A stretch of DNA of 35,875 nt from Fidelibacterota bacterium (GTDB lineage: Bacteria; Fidelibacterota; Marinisomatia; Marinisomatales; UBA1611). The notes beneath the pieces are model-generated. The model had not been told where the DNA came from, ran no database searches, and was given only the letters and a program-made list of their open reading frames with translations. The translations under genes and the position numbers were made by a program. Positions 1 to 8,209 of the stretch are shown here, piece after piece. How positions within the stretch are numbered: position 1 is the first letter of the stretch; each line of letters opens with the position of its first letter. The stretch lies in assembly GCA_028338895.1 (NCBI GenBank), contig JAOLAV010000008.1, forward strand, positions 1 through 35,875. Direction: 5' to 3'.

Positions 1-376
1 TTAACCAATTTTCTTCTTCTGGTGATTTTTCAACTTCTATATCTATTTTTTTTTCAGAGTAGTCAAGAATAGCAAAAGTAAAAATTTGGTTAGATATTTC
101 ATCTCCATAATCAGAAATAACTACTTGGATAGAGAACTCACCAGGGTAGTCCGGGGTGAATGTCATTTCATTACCATCTTTAGTTGAAACAAGATCACCT
201 GAATTCATGAGTGATCCATCTGGTTGATTTGTTAAAGTCCAAAAATAATCTATATCCATGCCTTCATCAGGTTGCTCGGCTGTTATTGTAATTGGTTCGC
301 TTACGTAACCTTCAATTCCATTACTACCACATGAAATTGCAAATAGCGCAAATAAACTATATAGATTCTTTAACAT
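1..376 (-). CDS. Partial lipoprotein with PKD-like domain (3' end missing)
   Basis: This open frame is not in the ORF track because it runs off base 1 without a stop. I read it from the ATG at 376-374. It begins MLKNLYSLFALFAISCGSNG, a short basic and hydrophobic signal ending in a relaxed lipobox (AISC), so it is probably a lipid-anchored envelope protein. The rest (IDYFWTLTNQPDGS, FTPDYPGEFSIQVVISDYG) resembles a PKD/Ig-like beta-sandwich repeat of the kind found in adhesins and surface lipoproteins. About 125 residues are visible. It starts 12 bases after the ndk stop on the same strand, so it is probably the distal gene of the pruA-ndk operon. The function is unknown and no enzymatic motif is visible. 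Confidence 0.75.
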   Translation of the reverse strand, partial: MLKNLYSLFALFAISCGSNGIEGYVSEPITITAEQPDEGMDIDYFWTLTNQPDGSLMNSGDLVSTKDGNEMTFTPDYPGEFSIQVVISDYGDEISNQIFTFAILDYSEKKIDIEVEKSPEEENWL

Positions 377-388
377 AATAGATTTTTC

Positions 389-811
389 TTAATTAGTTAG
401 AATTTCACTCTTTGTAAAGAAAAAGGCAATTTCTTTTTCAGCATTTTCATCACTATCTGATCCATGAACAGCATTTTCTTGAATACTTGTTGCGAATTCT
501 TTTCTTATAGTACCTTCAATTGCTTCTTTTGGATTTGTTGCTCCAATAGCTTCTCTCCAAGCTTGAACAGCATTCTCTTTTTCCAATGCTAGAACCATAC
601 ATGGACCGGAGGTCATAAAGCTAGTAAGTTCCTTAAAAAATGGTCTTTCTTTGTGGACAGCATAAAATCCTTCTGCTTTAGGCATATCCATTTGCAGAAG
701 TTTGGCTGAAATTATTTTAAAATTATTTTGAATGATTCTATCATATACTTTTCCAGTATTACCATTTTTTACGGCATCTGGTTTAATTATTGCAAAAGTT
801 CTATTACTCAT
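389..811 (-). CDS. ndk: Nucleoside diphosphate kinase
   Basis: This enzyme moves the gamma phosphate between nucleoside di- and triphosphates through a phosphohistidine. The 140-residue length is normal for a bacterial NDK. The N-terminal strand [12 protein letters not shown] carries the conserved Lys, and the active-site block NAVHGSDS places the phosphorylated His at about residue 116. The start is supported by an upstream AAAGGA ribosome site. It follows sucD by 11 bases on the same strand. That fits the known partnership with succinyl-CoA synthetase, where NDK interconverts GTP and ATP. All expected motifs are intact. Confidence 0.97.
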   Translation of the reverse strand: MSNRTFAIIKPDAVKNGNTGKVYDRIIQNNFKIISAKLLQMDMPKAEGFYAVHKERPFFKELTSFMTSGPCMVLALEKENAVQAWREAIGATNPKEAIEGTIRKEFATSIQENAVHGSDSDENAEKEIAFFFTKSEILTN

Positions 812-822
812 TTTTAATCCTT

Positions 823-1704
823 TTATCTTTTTTCCATTGCTTTTTTCATCAACTCACCAATATCAGCAACCGATTTAGCAACATTTATTCCACATTCTCC
901 TAAGATTCGCATTTTTGCCTCTGCAGTATCATCCCCACCAGAGACTATTGCACCAGCATGCCCCATTCTTCTACCTGGCGGTGCAGTCTGCCCAGCAATA
1001 AATCCAACAATTGGTTTAGTCATATTTTCTTTAGCCCATTTTGCGGCTTCAATTTCCATTTGACCACCTATTTCGCCAATTATAACGACACCTTCTGTTT
1101 CTACATCTTCTTCAAAAAGAGCTAGGCAATCTTTCATAGTTGTACCAATAATAGGATCTCCACCTATACCAATTGCAGTTGTTTGACCAAGTCCTGCGTG
1201 GACTAATTGGTCAATAGCTTCGTATGTTAGAGTTCCTGATTTAGAAATAACTCCTATATTTCCTTTTTTACAAATAAAACCTGGCATGATACCTAATTTG
1301 CATTCATCAACAGTGATTATACCAGGACAATTGGGACCAATTAAATGAATATTATGCTTTTTAACTATCTGCTTTGCTTTCGTCATATCTTGTACTGGAA
1401 CACCTTCTGTTATACAGACAATAACTTTGATACCTGCGAGTGCTGCTTCTATTATAGCATCTGCTGCAAATGCTGGAGGGACAAATATTATCGAAGTATT
1501 TGCGTTCTCTTTTTCAACAGCTTCAATAACCATATTGTAAACAGGGACATTGTCATCTAAAGTCTTCTGACCACCCTTTCCCGGAGTTACTCCTGCAACT
1601 ATATTAGTCCCATATTCAATCATTTGTTTTGAATGGAATTGACCTTCAGATCCGGTTATGCCTTGCACGACAACATTTGAATTTTTGTTTATAAGTATGG
1701 ACAT
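823..1704 (-). CDS. sucD: Succinyl-CoA ligase alpha subunit
   Basis: This is the alpha subunit of succinyl-CoA synthetase (TCA cycle), which converts succinyl-CoA, phosphate and NDP to succinate, CoA and NTP. The N-terminal Rossmann CoA-binding motif is [10 protein letters not shown] (residues 15-24). The conserved blocks IGPNCPG and [15 protein letters not shown] follow, and the phosphorylated histidine lies in [13 protein letters not shown] (about H249). The length of 293 residues is normal. It begins one base after the sucC stop, so the two subunits are almost certainly co-translated. The sequence does not settle whether the enzyme prefers ATP or GTP. Confidence 0.97.
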   Translation of the reverse strand: MSILINKNSNVVVQGITGSEGQFHSKQMIEYGTNIVAGVTPGKGGQKTLDDNVPVYNMVIEAVEKENANTSIIFVPPAFAADAIIEAALAGIKVIVCITEGVPVQDMTKAKQIVKKHNIHLIGPNCPGIITVDECKLGIMPGFICKKGNIGVISKSGTLTYEAIDQLVHAGLGQTTAIGIGGDPIIGTTMKDCLALFEEDVETEGVVIIGEIGGQMEIEAAKWAKENMTKPIVGFIAGQTAPPGRRMGHAGAIVSGGDDTAEAKMRILGECGINVAKSVADIGELMKKAMEKR

Positions 1705-1705
1705 T

Positions 1706-2881
1706 TTAATTTTTCTCCGCTTTTAAGGCTGCATTTACAACTTTTTCAGCAGCATCTTTCATTCCAATTGCTGGAATTATTGAGACTCCAGACTCCTTAA
1801 GAATAATTTGTGCTTCTTTTGCATTTGTTCCTTCTAACCTAACCACAACTGGTACTTCGAGTCCTAATTCCTTAACCGCTTGAACTACCCCATTTGCTAC
1901 ACGATCACAACGAACTATTCCTCCGAAGATATTAATTAAAATAGCTTTTACATTTGAATCTGAAAGAATAATTCTAAATCCATTCTTAACAGTCTCAGCA
2001 TTTGCCGTTCCTCCGACATCTAAAAAATTAGCAGGATCACCGCCTGCAAGTTTAATTATATCCATTGTTGCCATTGCGAGACCAGCACCATTTACCATAC
2101 AACCGACGTTACCATCTAACTTTATGTAGTTTAAATTATATTTACTTGCTTCAACTTCCATCGGGTCTTCTTCACTTAAATCTCGCATTTCAACAATTTC
2201 ATGCTGCCTGAAGAGAGCATTGCTATCAAAATTAAATTTTGCATCAAGAGCTACAATATGATTATCAGCTGTTTTAACTAACGGGTTTACCTCCAGCAAT
2301 GATGAATCTGTAGCAATATAACATTCATACATTTTTAAAAATATTTTACTAGCTTCCTTTAATGCACCATCTTTTAAATTGAGAGCATATGCTAGCTGAC
2401 TTGCTTGGAACATCTTCATTCCTAAAAAAGGATCAATCCAAACTTTAATAATTTTTTCTGGTGTTTCTTGAGCTACTTTTTCAATTTCTACACCGCCTTC
2501 CGTAGAAACCATAAAAACATCCATTTCTTTACCCCTATCAAGAGTAATAGCGGCATAAAATTCTTGATCAATATCGGCACCAGATTCGATTAGAAGACGT
2601 TCTACTTCTTTCCCATTTGTACCTGTTTGATGTGTTATTAAAGTCATACCTAAAATCTCTTTAGCCAGATTTTTTACTTCCTCGCGATTTTTAGCCAGTT
2701 TAACTCCTCCACCTTTGCCCCGACCACCTGCATGAATTTGAGCTTTCACAACTACTGGGCTTGTTTCTAATTCATCAAAGGCGGCAACAGACTCCTCAAC
2801 ACTAAAAGTTGGTATTCCTTTTGGTGTCTTAATCCCATATTTTTGGAAAAGAATTTTACCTTGATATTCATGTATTTTCAT
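1706..2881 (-). CDS. sucC: Succinyl-CoA ligase (ADP/GDP-forming) beta subunit
   Basis: This is the nucleotide-binding beta subunit that pairs with SucD. The N-terminal ATP-grasp domain begins [17 protein letters not shown] and carries the glycine-rich loop [18 protein letters not shown] (about 46-63). The C-terminal flavodoxin-like ligase domain has [15 protein letters not shown] and the phosphate-handling stretch [14 protein letters not shown]. The length of 391 residues is typical. The ATG is preceded by AAGGAA at good spacing. It lies 2 bases after arcC and 1 base before sucD, in the middle of a tight operon. Confidence 0.97.
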   Translation of the reverse strand: MKIHEYQGKILFQKYGIKTPKGIPTFSVEESVAAFDELETSPVVVKAQIHAGGRGKGGGVKLAKNREEVKNLAKEILGMTLITHQTGTNGKEVERLLIESGADIDQEFYAAITLDRGKEMDVFMVSTEGGVEIEKVAQETPEKIIKVWIDPFLGMKMFQASQLAYALNLKDGALKEASKIFLKMYECYIATDSSLLEVNPLVKTADNHIVALDAKFNFDSNALFRQHEIVEMRDLSEEDPMEVEASKYNLNYIKLDGNVGCMVNGAGLAMATMDIIKLAGGDPANFLDVGGTANAETVKNGFRIILSDSNVKAILINIFGGIVRCDRVANGVVQAVKELGLEVPVVVRLEGTNAKEAQIILKESGVSIIPAIGMKDAAEKVVNAALKAEKN

Positions 2882-2883
2882 AT

Positions 2884-3825
2884 TTAATTCCTTATTTCAG
2901 TGCCTGCCTGGCCTTTTAGAGCATCTTTAATACAAGCAATAGATGTTATAACAACTTTTTCTCCACGATGTTTTAGAAAATGAATAGCAGCCTTAATTTT
3001 AGGTGCAATACTACCTTCTTGAAATACATCCTCTAGGTATAATCTTTCTGCTTCTTTTCTACTCATAAAAAATACAGGTTCTTGCTTTTTTGTACCAAAG
3101 TTTTTATAAACATTATCAACATCGGTTATAATCCATAATTCTTGAGCTCTTATAATATGACCCATTTTTGCTGCAGCATAATCTTTATCGATTACCGCAT
3201 CTAGGCCATCTAAATATCCTTTTTTATTATTGCAAACAGGAATCCCACCACCACCGGCAGCGATAACTATAGTTCCTCCTTCGACTAGGGATTTAATTGA
3301 TTTACCATGCATTATGTACTCAGGCATGGGGGAAGGGACGACTCGCCTGAAACTTCCTTTTTCCTGTTCTTTTATGAACCAACCGAATAGTTTACTCATT
3401 TTTTCAGCCTCTTTTTTATTGTAGCGCTGGCCAATAAACTTAGTAGGTTTTGAAAAAGTTGGATCTTTTGCATCAACGAGTACTTGTGTAATCAATGTGA
3501 CTACTTCTCTATCAACTTTAAGATCTCTTAATTTATTTTGGAGAGATTGTTGAATCATGTAACCAATTGTTCCTTGTGTTCCAGCAACACAAACGCCCAT
3601 AGGAAGAGGAGGGACTACCGGGTATGTTAAATTCATACGTAGCAGGTCATTGCCTATTTGTGGTCCGTTACCGTGATTTATACATAAGTTGTAATTGAGT
3701 TTAACAAAGTGGCTAATAGATTCAAGAGTTGACCTTGTATTGGAAAATTGCTCTTCAATTGTTCCTTTCTTATTTTTTGGGGAGATACTGTTTCCACCCA
3801 TTGCAATCATTGCTGTAGGATTCAA
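2884..3825 (-). CDS. arcC: Carbamate kinase
   Basis: This amino-acid-kinase-fold enzyme interconverts carbamoyl phosphate plus ADP with ATP, carbon dioxide and ammonia. Family signatures are present in order: AMGGNSISP, INHGNGPQIGNDLLR, GTQGTIGYMIQQ, the PSPMP block, IVIAAGGGGIPV, DKDYAAAKM, and the C-terminal GSIAPKIKAAIHFL and GQAGTEI. The length of 313 residues matches the family. The start is TTG, directly after the pruA stop. A GAGGA site four bases upstream supports it over the internal ATG at codon 6. In the arginine deiminase route this enzyme harvests ATP. ArcA and ArcB are not in this window, so the carbamoyl phosphate source is unseen. Confidence 0.92.
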   Translation of the reverse strand: MNPTAMIAMGGNSISPKNKKGTIEEQFSNTRSTLESISHFVKLNYNLCINHGNGPQIGNDLLRMNLTYPVVPPLPMGVCVAGTQGTIGYMIQQSLQNKLRDLKVDREVVTLITQVLVDAKDPTFSKPTKFIGQRYNKKEAEKMSKLFGWFIKEQEKGSFRRVVPSPMPEYIMHGKSIKSLVEGGTIVIAAGGGGIPVCNNKKGYLDGLDAVIDKDYAAAKMGHIIRAQELWIITDVDNVYKNFGTKKQEPVFFMSRKEAERLYLEDVFQEGSIAPKIKAAIHFLKHRGEKVVITSIACIKDALKGQAGTEIRN

Positions 3826-5436
3826 TTAATCCTCACTTAAAAATGGATAGCGATAATTTGTTGGAGTTTCAAAAACTTCTTTAATTGTTCTAACAGAAAC
3901 CCACCTATTTAAATTAATTTCAGAACCAGCTTTATCATTAGTTCCTGATGCTCTTGCCCCACCAAAAGGTTGTTGCCCGACAACGGCACCAGTTGGTTTA
4001 TCATTTATATAAAAGTTCCCAGCTGAATACTTAAGAATATTTTTGGCCTGATTAATCATTTCTTTGTCTTCACCCATTACGCAACCAGTTAATGCGTATG
4101 GTGATGTTTTATCAACAAGTTCAAGTGTCTCTTCCCACTTATTACTGTCGTATAGGTATATAGTCAATACAGGACCAAATATTTCTTCTTCCATTGTTTT
4201 AAAATAAGGGTTAGTCGTTAATATAGTGGTTGGCTCAATAAAATAACCAATTGAATCATCGCAAATACCACCTGAAACTATTTCAGCTTGGCTTGAAGCT
4301 TTTGCATAATCAATATAACTTTTTATGGAATTAAATGCTTTCTTATCAATAACTGCATTAATAAAGTTAGAAAAATCTTTTGGAGAACCCATCTTAATAG
4401 TTGATAATTCTGATAAATAATGTTCTTTTAGCTTTGGCCAAATATCCTTTGGAATATAAGCTCTGGACATTGCCGAACATTTCTGCCCTTGAAATTCAAA
4501 TGCTCCACGAATCATTGCAGTAGATAGTTTTTTAATATCAACGGAATTATGCGCTATACAAAAATCTTTCCCACCTGTTTCGCCAACAATTCTAGGATAT
4601 GATTTATATTTGTTGATATTTTCGCCTATTGTTTTCCAAATATGCTGAAATGTCCTCGTTGATCCGGTAAAATGAATACCAGCAAGGTTTGGATCTTTTA
4701 ATACAGCATTCCCGACCTTTGAACCATCACCTGGTATAAAGTTTATTATACCTTCAGGCAGTCCAGCTTCTTCTAAAAGTTTCATAATATAGTAACCTGA
4801 AAGAACTGAACTTGAAGCCGGTTTCCACAATGCTACATTACCCATTAATACTGGAGCTGAAGGTAAGTTTCCAGCAATTGAGGTGAAATTAAAAGGGGTT
4901 ATGGCAAAGATAAACCCTTCAAGAGCACGATATTCTAAATAGTTATGTACACCTTTTGGTGATATAAGATTTTGTTTTGAGTGAATGTCTAAAGCAAACT
5001 CAGCATTAAAATTAAAAAAGTCAATCAATTCACAAGCTGAGTCTATTTCAGCCTGATAAACATTTTTACTTTGATTAAGCATGGTCGCAGCATTAATACG
5101 ATCTCTCCAAGGTCCTTTTAAAAGATTCGCAGCCTTACGAAAAATATCAACTCTTTGTTCGATTGTAGTTTTAGACCAAGAGTTCCATTTTTCAAGGCTA
5201 GTTTGAATAGCAAGGCTAATTTCAGAATCGCCAGCTTTATGATAAGTAGCAAGTATCTTCTTATGATTGTGAGGTTGTATACATTCACCAATATTACCTG
5301 TATGTATTTCTTTTCCGCCAATGATAACAGGTATCTCGAGTGTTTGGTTACTTAATTTTTCATATTCTTTTTGTAAATTAATTCTTTCGATTGATCCTGG
5401 AGCATAATCTAAAATTGGTTCATTAGTTGATTTCAT
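3826..5436 (-). CDS. pruA: L-glutamate gamma-semialdehyde (1-pyrroline-5-carboxylate) dehydrogenase
   Basis: This aldehyde dehydrogenase oxidises P5C/glutamate semialdehyde to glutamate with NAD+, the last step of proline and ornithine breakdown. The 536-residue form resembles the stand-alone mitochondrial ALDH4A1 type and is not fused to proline dehydrogenase. Visible motifs are ITPFNFTSI, WKPASSSVLSGY, the NAD loop IPGDGSKVG, HFTGSTRTFQHIW, the general base in GETGGKDF (E286) and the nucleophile in FQGQKCSAMSR (C320), with the C-terminal PFGGARASGTNDK. No proline dehydrogenase lies nearby. It is the likely first gene of the pruA-arcC-sucC-sucD-ndk run. No good Shine-Dalgarno precedes its ATG. 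Confidence 0.95.
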   Translation of the reverse strand: MKSTNEPILDYAPGSIERINLQKEYEKLSNQTLEIPVIIGGKEIHTGNIGECIQPHNHKKILATYHKAGDSEISLAIQTSLEKWNSWSKTTIEQRVDIFRKAANLLKGPWRDRINAATMLNQSKNVYQAEIDSACELIDFFNFNAEFALDIHSKQNLISPKGVHNYLEYRALEGFIFAITPFNFTSIAGNLPSAPVLMGNVALWKPASSSVLSGYYIMKLLEEAGLPEGIINFIPGDGSKVGNAVLKDPNLAGIHFTGSTRTFQHIWKTIGENINKYKSYPRIVGETGGKDFCIAHNSVDIKKLSTAMIRGAFEFQGQKCSAMSRAYIPKDIWPKLKEHYLSELSTIKMGSPKDFSNFINAVIDKKAFNSIKSYIDYAKASSQAEIVSGGICDDSIGYFIEPTTILTTNPYFKTMEEEIFGPVLTIYLYDSNKWEETLELVDKTSPYALTGCVMGEDKEMINQAKNILKYSAGNFYINDKPTGAVVGQQPFGGARASGTNDKAGSEINLNRWVSVRTIKEVFETPTNYRYPFLSED

Positions 5437-5521
5437 ATTGTTTTTTTTTATTTGGTGAAATAATTAAAGAATTAATTAAGTGTAAATTACTAGACAATAA
5501 ATTTGATGACAAGAAACAGAG

Positions 5522-6514
5522 TCATGAATTCTTTAAATAAATTTCACTTGCTTGATCCTTAAAACGATTCAATTCAGAGCGCATTGATTCTAAATTAAGA
5601 GCGGTAACTAAGTTTTGTCTAAAAACTGAAGCACCAGGAAATCCTTTAATATAGTTAGAAAAATGTTTTCTCATTAAATTTGCTCCTGCTTTTTCCCCTC
5701 TACTATTAATTAGTAAATCAAAATGCCTCTCGCATGTTTTAGCTATCTCAATCAATGATGGAGTAGGAGGTAGGGGCTCATTGTTATATCGAGCTAATGC
5801 ATTTTTGAAGAACCATGGATTACCATATGCAGCTCTACCTATCATGACAGCATCGCACCCAGTAATATCGAACATTCTTATCATATCATCTGGAGTTCGA
5901 ATATCACCATTTCCAATTATTGGAATTTTACAAGAGTCCTTTAATTCTTTAATGTATTGCCAGTCAGCATTACCTGAATATCTCTGTTTGGTAGTTCTTG
6001 GGTGAAGCGCAATAGCTTTAACACCGATTAACTCTAGCCTTGGTCCGACCTCAGGTATTATAATTTTTTGATGATCCCAGCCCATTCGCATTTTAACCGT
6101 TACAGGTATTTCGGGTACTGATTCTACAACCGCAGTGGTAATTTCATCCATTAAGCAAAGGTCTTTTAATGCTGCTGATCCACCGCCTCTTTTTGTTACT
6201 TTAGGTACTGGGCAACCATAATTAATATCTAATATATCTGGCGAAAATTTTTCATAAACATATCTAGCTGCTTGGCTCATAGTTTCAGGATCACTACCAA
6301 AAATTTGAACACCGATTGGTCTTTCAAGTTCATTGAATTCAATTAAATTAAGTGTTTTTGTATTTTCCCTAATTATACCATCAGCTGAAACAAATTCAGA
6401 ATAAACTATTCCTGCTCCCATTTCTTTGCATAGGATTCTAAAAGGATAATCAGTAACGCCAGCCATGGGAGCCAGAAAAATGGGTGCGGAAATTTCAATA
6501 TTACCTATATTCAT
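5522..6514 (-). CDS. dusB: tRNA-dihydrouridine synthase
   Basis: This FMN-dependent enzyme reduces uridine to dihydrouridine in the D-loop of tRNA. The TIM barrel opens with APIFLAPMAGVTDYPFR. The catalytic cysteine is in DINYGCPVPKVTKRGGGSAL-type sequence (C101). VKMRMGWDH and the phosphate-binding GNGDI and GCDAVMIGRAAYGNPW follow, and a C-terminal helical RNA-binding domain closes the protein. The length of 330 residues fits DusB. It is divergent from rpmB and lies 85 bases upstream of pruA on the same strand, so it could share or precede that transcript. Confidence 0.95.
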   Translation of the reverse strand: MNIGNIEISAPIFLAPMAGVTDYPFRILCKEMGAGIVYSEFVSADGIIRENTKTLNLIEFNELERPIGVQIFGSDPETMSQAARYVYEKFSPDILDINYGCPVPKVTKRGGGSAALKDLCLMDEITTAVVESVPEIPVTVKMRMGWDHQKIIIPEVGPRLELIGVKAIALHPRTTKQRYSGNADWQYIKELKDSCKIPIIGNGDIRTPDDMIRMFDITGCDAVMIGRAAYGNPWFFKNALARYNNEPLPPTPSLIEIAKTCERHFDLLINSRGEKAGANLMRKHFSNYIKGFPGASVFRQNLVTALNLESMRSELNRFKDQASEIYLKNS

Positions 6515-6650
6515 AAGTAGAAATTTAAAATATAACGACTTAATTAAGTAATTATATGCGATTTTTTTTTAATGCAAAAATAAATTTGTTAGTATAGATA
6601 TTAACCTTAATTTTCCGGGCATTTTTTAATAAACTAAGATTATAATAATT

Positions 6651-6887
6651 ATGAGCAGAATTTGTGATGTAACTGGTAAAAAGCCAATGTTTGGAAATAA
6701 TGTTAGTCATGCAAACAATAAGAGCCGACGTAGATTTAACGTTAACTTGCAAAAGAAAAAATTTTGGTTACCTGATGAAAATCGATACATATCTTTACGT
6801 CTTTCCACCCGTGGAATGCGAATAATTGATAAAAAAGGTATAGCAAGTGTTGTCAGAGATCTAAGAAAGAAAGGTGTTAAGGTTTAG
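6651..6887 (+). CDS. rpmB: 50S ribosomal protein L28
   Basis: This is a large-subunit ribosomal protein of 78 residues, the normal size. The sequence [33 protein letters not shown] is the conserved L28 N-terminus, and [18 protein letters not shown]-like sequence follows. It is a single-gene unit in a switch region: divergent from dusB and convergent with ftsZ, from which it is insulated by the hairpin at 6907-6952. A TATAAT at 6641-6646 lies only five bases before the ATG, too close to be this start's own promoter unless the message is leaderless. Confidence 0.97.
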   Translation: MSRICDVTGKKPMFGNNVSHANNKSRRRFNVNLQKKKFWLPDENRYISLRLSTRGMRIIDKKGIASVVRDLRKKGVKV

Positions 6888-6906
6888 TTCTTACAAATAA
6901 ACTTTT

Positions 6907-6952
6907 AGCTAAAAAAAAGCCTTGAAAGTAATTTCAAGGCTTTTTTTTAGCT
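6907..6952. terminator. Bidirectional rho-independent terminator between rpmB and ftsZ
   Basis: A perfect 21-bp inverted repeat surrounds a GTAA loop. The arm is AGCT, then A8, then GCCTTGAAA, and it is mirrored exactly. Read in either direction the GC-containing stem GCCTTGAAA/TTTCAAGGC is followed by eight T residues. It lies 20 bases after the rpmB stop and 20 bases before the ftsZ stop, so one hairpin can end both convergent transcripts, including the dcw operon. Confidence 0.93.
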
Positions 6953-6972
6953 AATTATAACTATTTTAAAGT

Positions 6973-8181
6973 TTAATCATGTTGACGTCTGATAAAAGCA
7001 GGAATCTGTAAGTCTTTACCATATATTACCGGAGAGTCTGAAGTATCATCAAATGTTAATATAGGTTTCCTTTTTTTCTCAACTTCTTCAATTCCTTCTT
7101 TTTCTTTTAGCTCTTTTTGAATATGTAGAGGTTTATTATGTTGTTCTTGTAACTCTCTCGTTGGAAGTGTCTCTATAAAATCTTCTTGATATTCTTCTTT
7201 TTTGATCTCGGCTACTTGTTTTGGCATATTAAAACCTGTTGCAATTACAGTAACTCTAATTTCATCTTTTAAATTAGGATCAATAACAGCACCAAAAATT
7301 ATATTTGCTGATGGTCCAGCCTCTTCAAAAATAATAGAAGTTGCTTCATTTGCTTCCATTAGAGTCAGATCACTTCCGCCAGTAATATTCACCAGTACGC
7401 CTTGAGCTCCCTTTATTGTAGCATCATCTAGCAGTGGACTTGATATAGCTTGCTGTGCTGCTAGAACGGCTCTTTCTTCTCCAGATGCTACCCCAGTACC
7501 CATTATAGCTTCACCCATATTTTTCATAATAGTTTCTACATCTGCAAAATCTAAATTAATGTGACCTTGAACATTTATTAAGTCCGATATACCTTTTGCT
7601 GCTTGGTGTAAAATTGTATCTGCCATTTGAAATGCCTCTGGAAGAGTTGTTGATTTATCAACAATTGACATTAGCTTTTGGTTAGGTATTGCTATCAAAG
7701 TATCGCAAGCTTTTCTCATTTCAGCAATTCCTTCAAGAGCTCTATTCATTCTTTTTGGACCTTCAAAATTAAATGGTAAAGTTATAATTCCCACTGTAAG
7801 AATACCCAGCTCTCTAGATATTTGTGAAATAACAGGTGCTGCGCCAGTTCCAGTCCCACCACCCATTCCAGCAGTAATAAAAACCATATCAGCACCTTCC
7901 AATAAAGATGTGATTATTTCTTTATCTGCTTCAACAGCTTCCCTACCTACATTTGAATTAGCACCAGCTCCAAGTCCTTTAGTTAAATTTTTACCTACTT
8001 GTATTTTATGTTCAGAAGGGTTGTTCTCAAGATCTTGGGCATCAGTATTAATGGCTATAAAGTCCACACCTTGCATCCCTGAAGTAATCATTCGAGTAAC
8101 GGCATTACCTCCAGCGCCTCCAACGCCTACAACTTTTAATTTTGCTTTTTGCTCTGTTAAGCTATCAAACTCAAACATCAT
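6973..8181 (-). CDS. ftsZ: Cell division GTPase FtsZ
   Basis: This tubulin homologue polymerises into the division ring. The N-terminal GTPase domain has KVVGVGGAGGNAVTRM and the tubulin signature GMGGGTGTG (about 105-113). The T7 loop region GHINLDFADVETIMKNMG is intact. The C-terminal linker of about 60 residues is charged (EIKKEEYQED, KELKEKEGIEEVEKKRK) and ends in the FtsA-binding peptide IPAFIRRQ. The length of 402 residues is typical. The start at 8181 is supported by AAGGAG seven bases upstream, one of the strongest ribosome sites in the cluster, as expected for an abundant protein. It is the last gene of the dcw cluster. Confidence 0.98.
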   Translation of the reverse strand: MMFEFDSLTEQKAKLKVVGVGGAGGNAVTRMITSGMQGVDFIAINTDAQDLENNPSEHKIQVGKNLTKGLGAGANSNVGREAVEADKEIITSLLEGADMVFITAGMGGGTGTGAAPVISQISRELGILTVGIITLPFNFEGPKRMNRALEGIAEMRKACDTLIAIPNQKLMSIVDKSTTLPEAFQMADTILHQAAKGISDLINVQGHINLDFADVETIMKNMGEAIMGTGVASGEERAVLAAQQAISSPLLDDATIKGAQGVLVNITGGSDLTLMEANEATSIIFEEAGPSANIIFGAVIDPNLKDEIRVTVIATGFNMPKQVAEIKKEEYQEDFIETLPTRELQEQHNKPLHIQKELKEKEGIEEVEKKRKPILTFDDTSDSPVIYGKDLQIPAFIRRQHD

Positions 8182-8209
8182 GATAATTCTCCTTATTTAC
8201 TGGTTTGGT

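Noticed and set aside
6641-6646. TATAAT five bases before the rpmB ATG as its -10 element.
   Set aside because: Transcription would begin at or after the start codon, and no matching -35 was evident.
6552-6752. 66-residue minus-strand ORF overlapping the rpmB start.
   Set aside because: It overlaps a certain ribosomal gene in antisense, and has no ribosome site and no recognisable domain.
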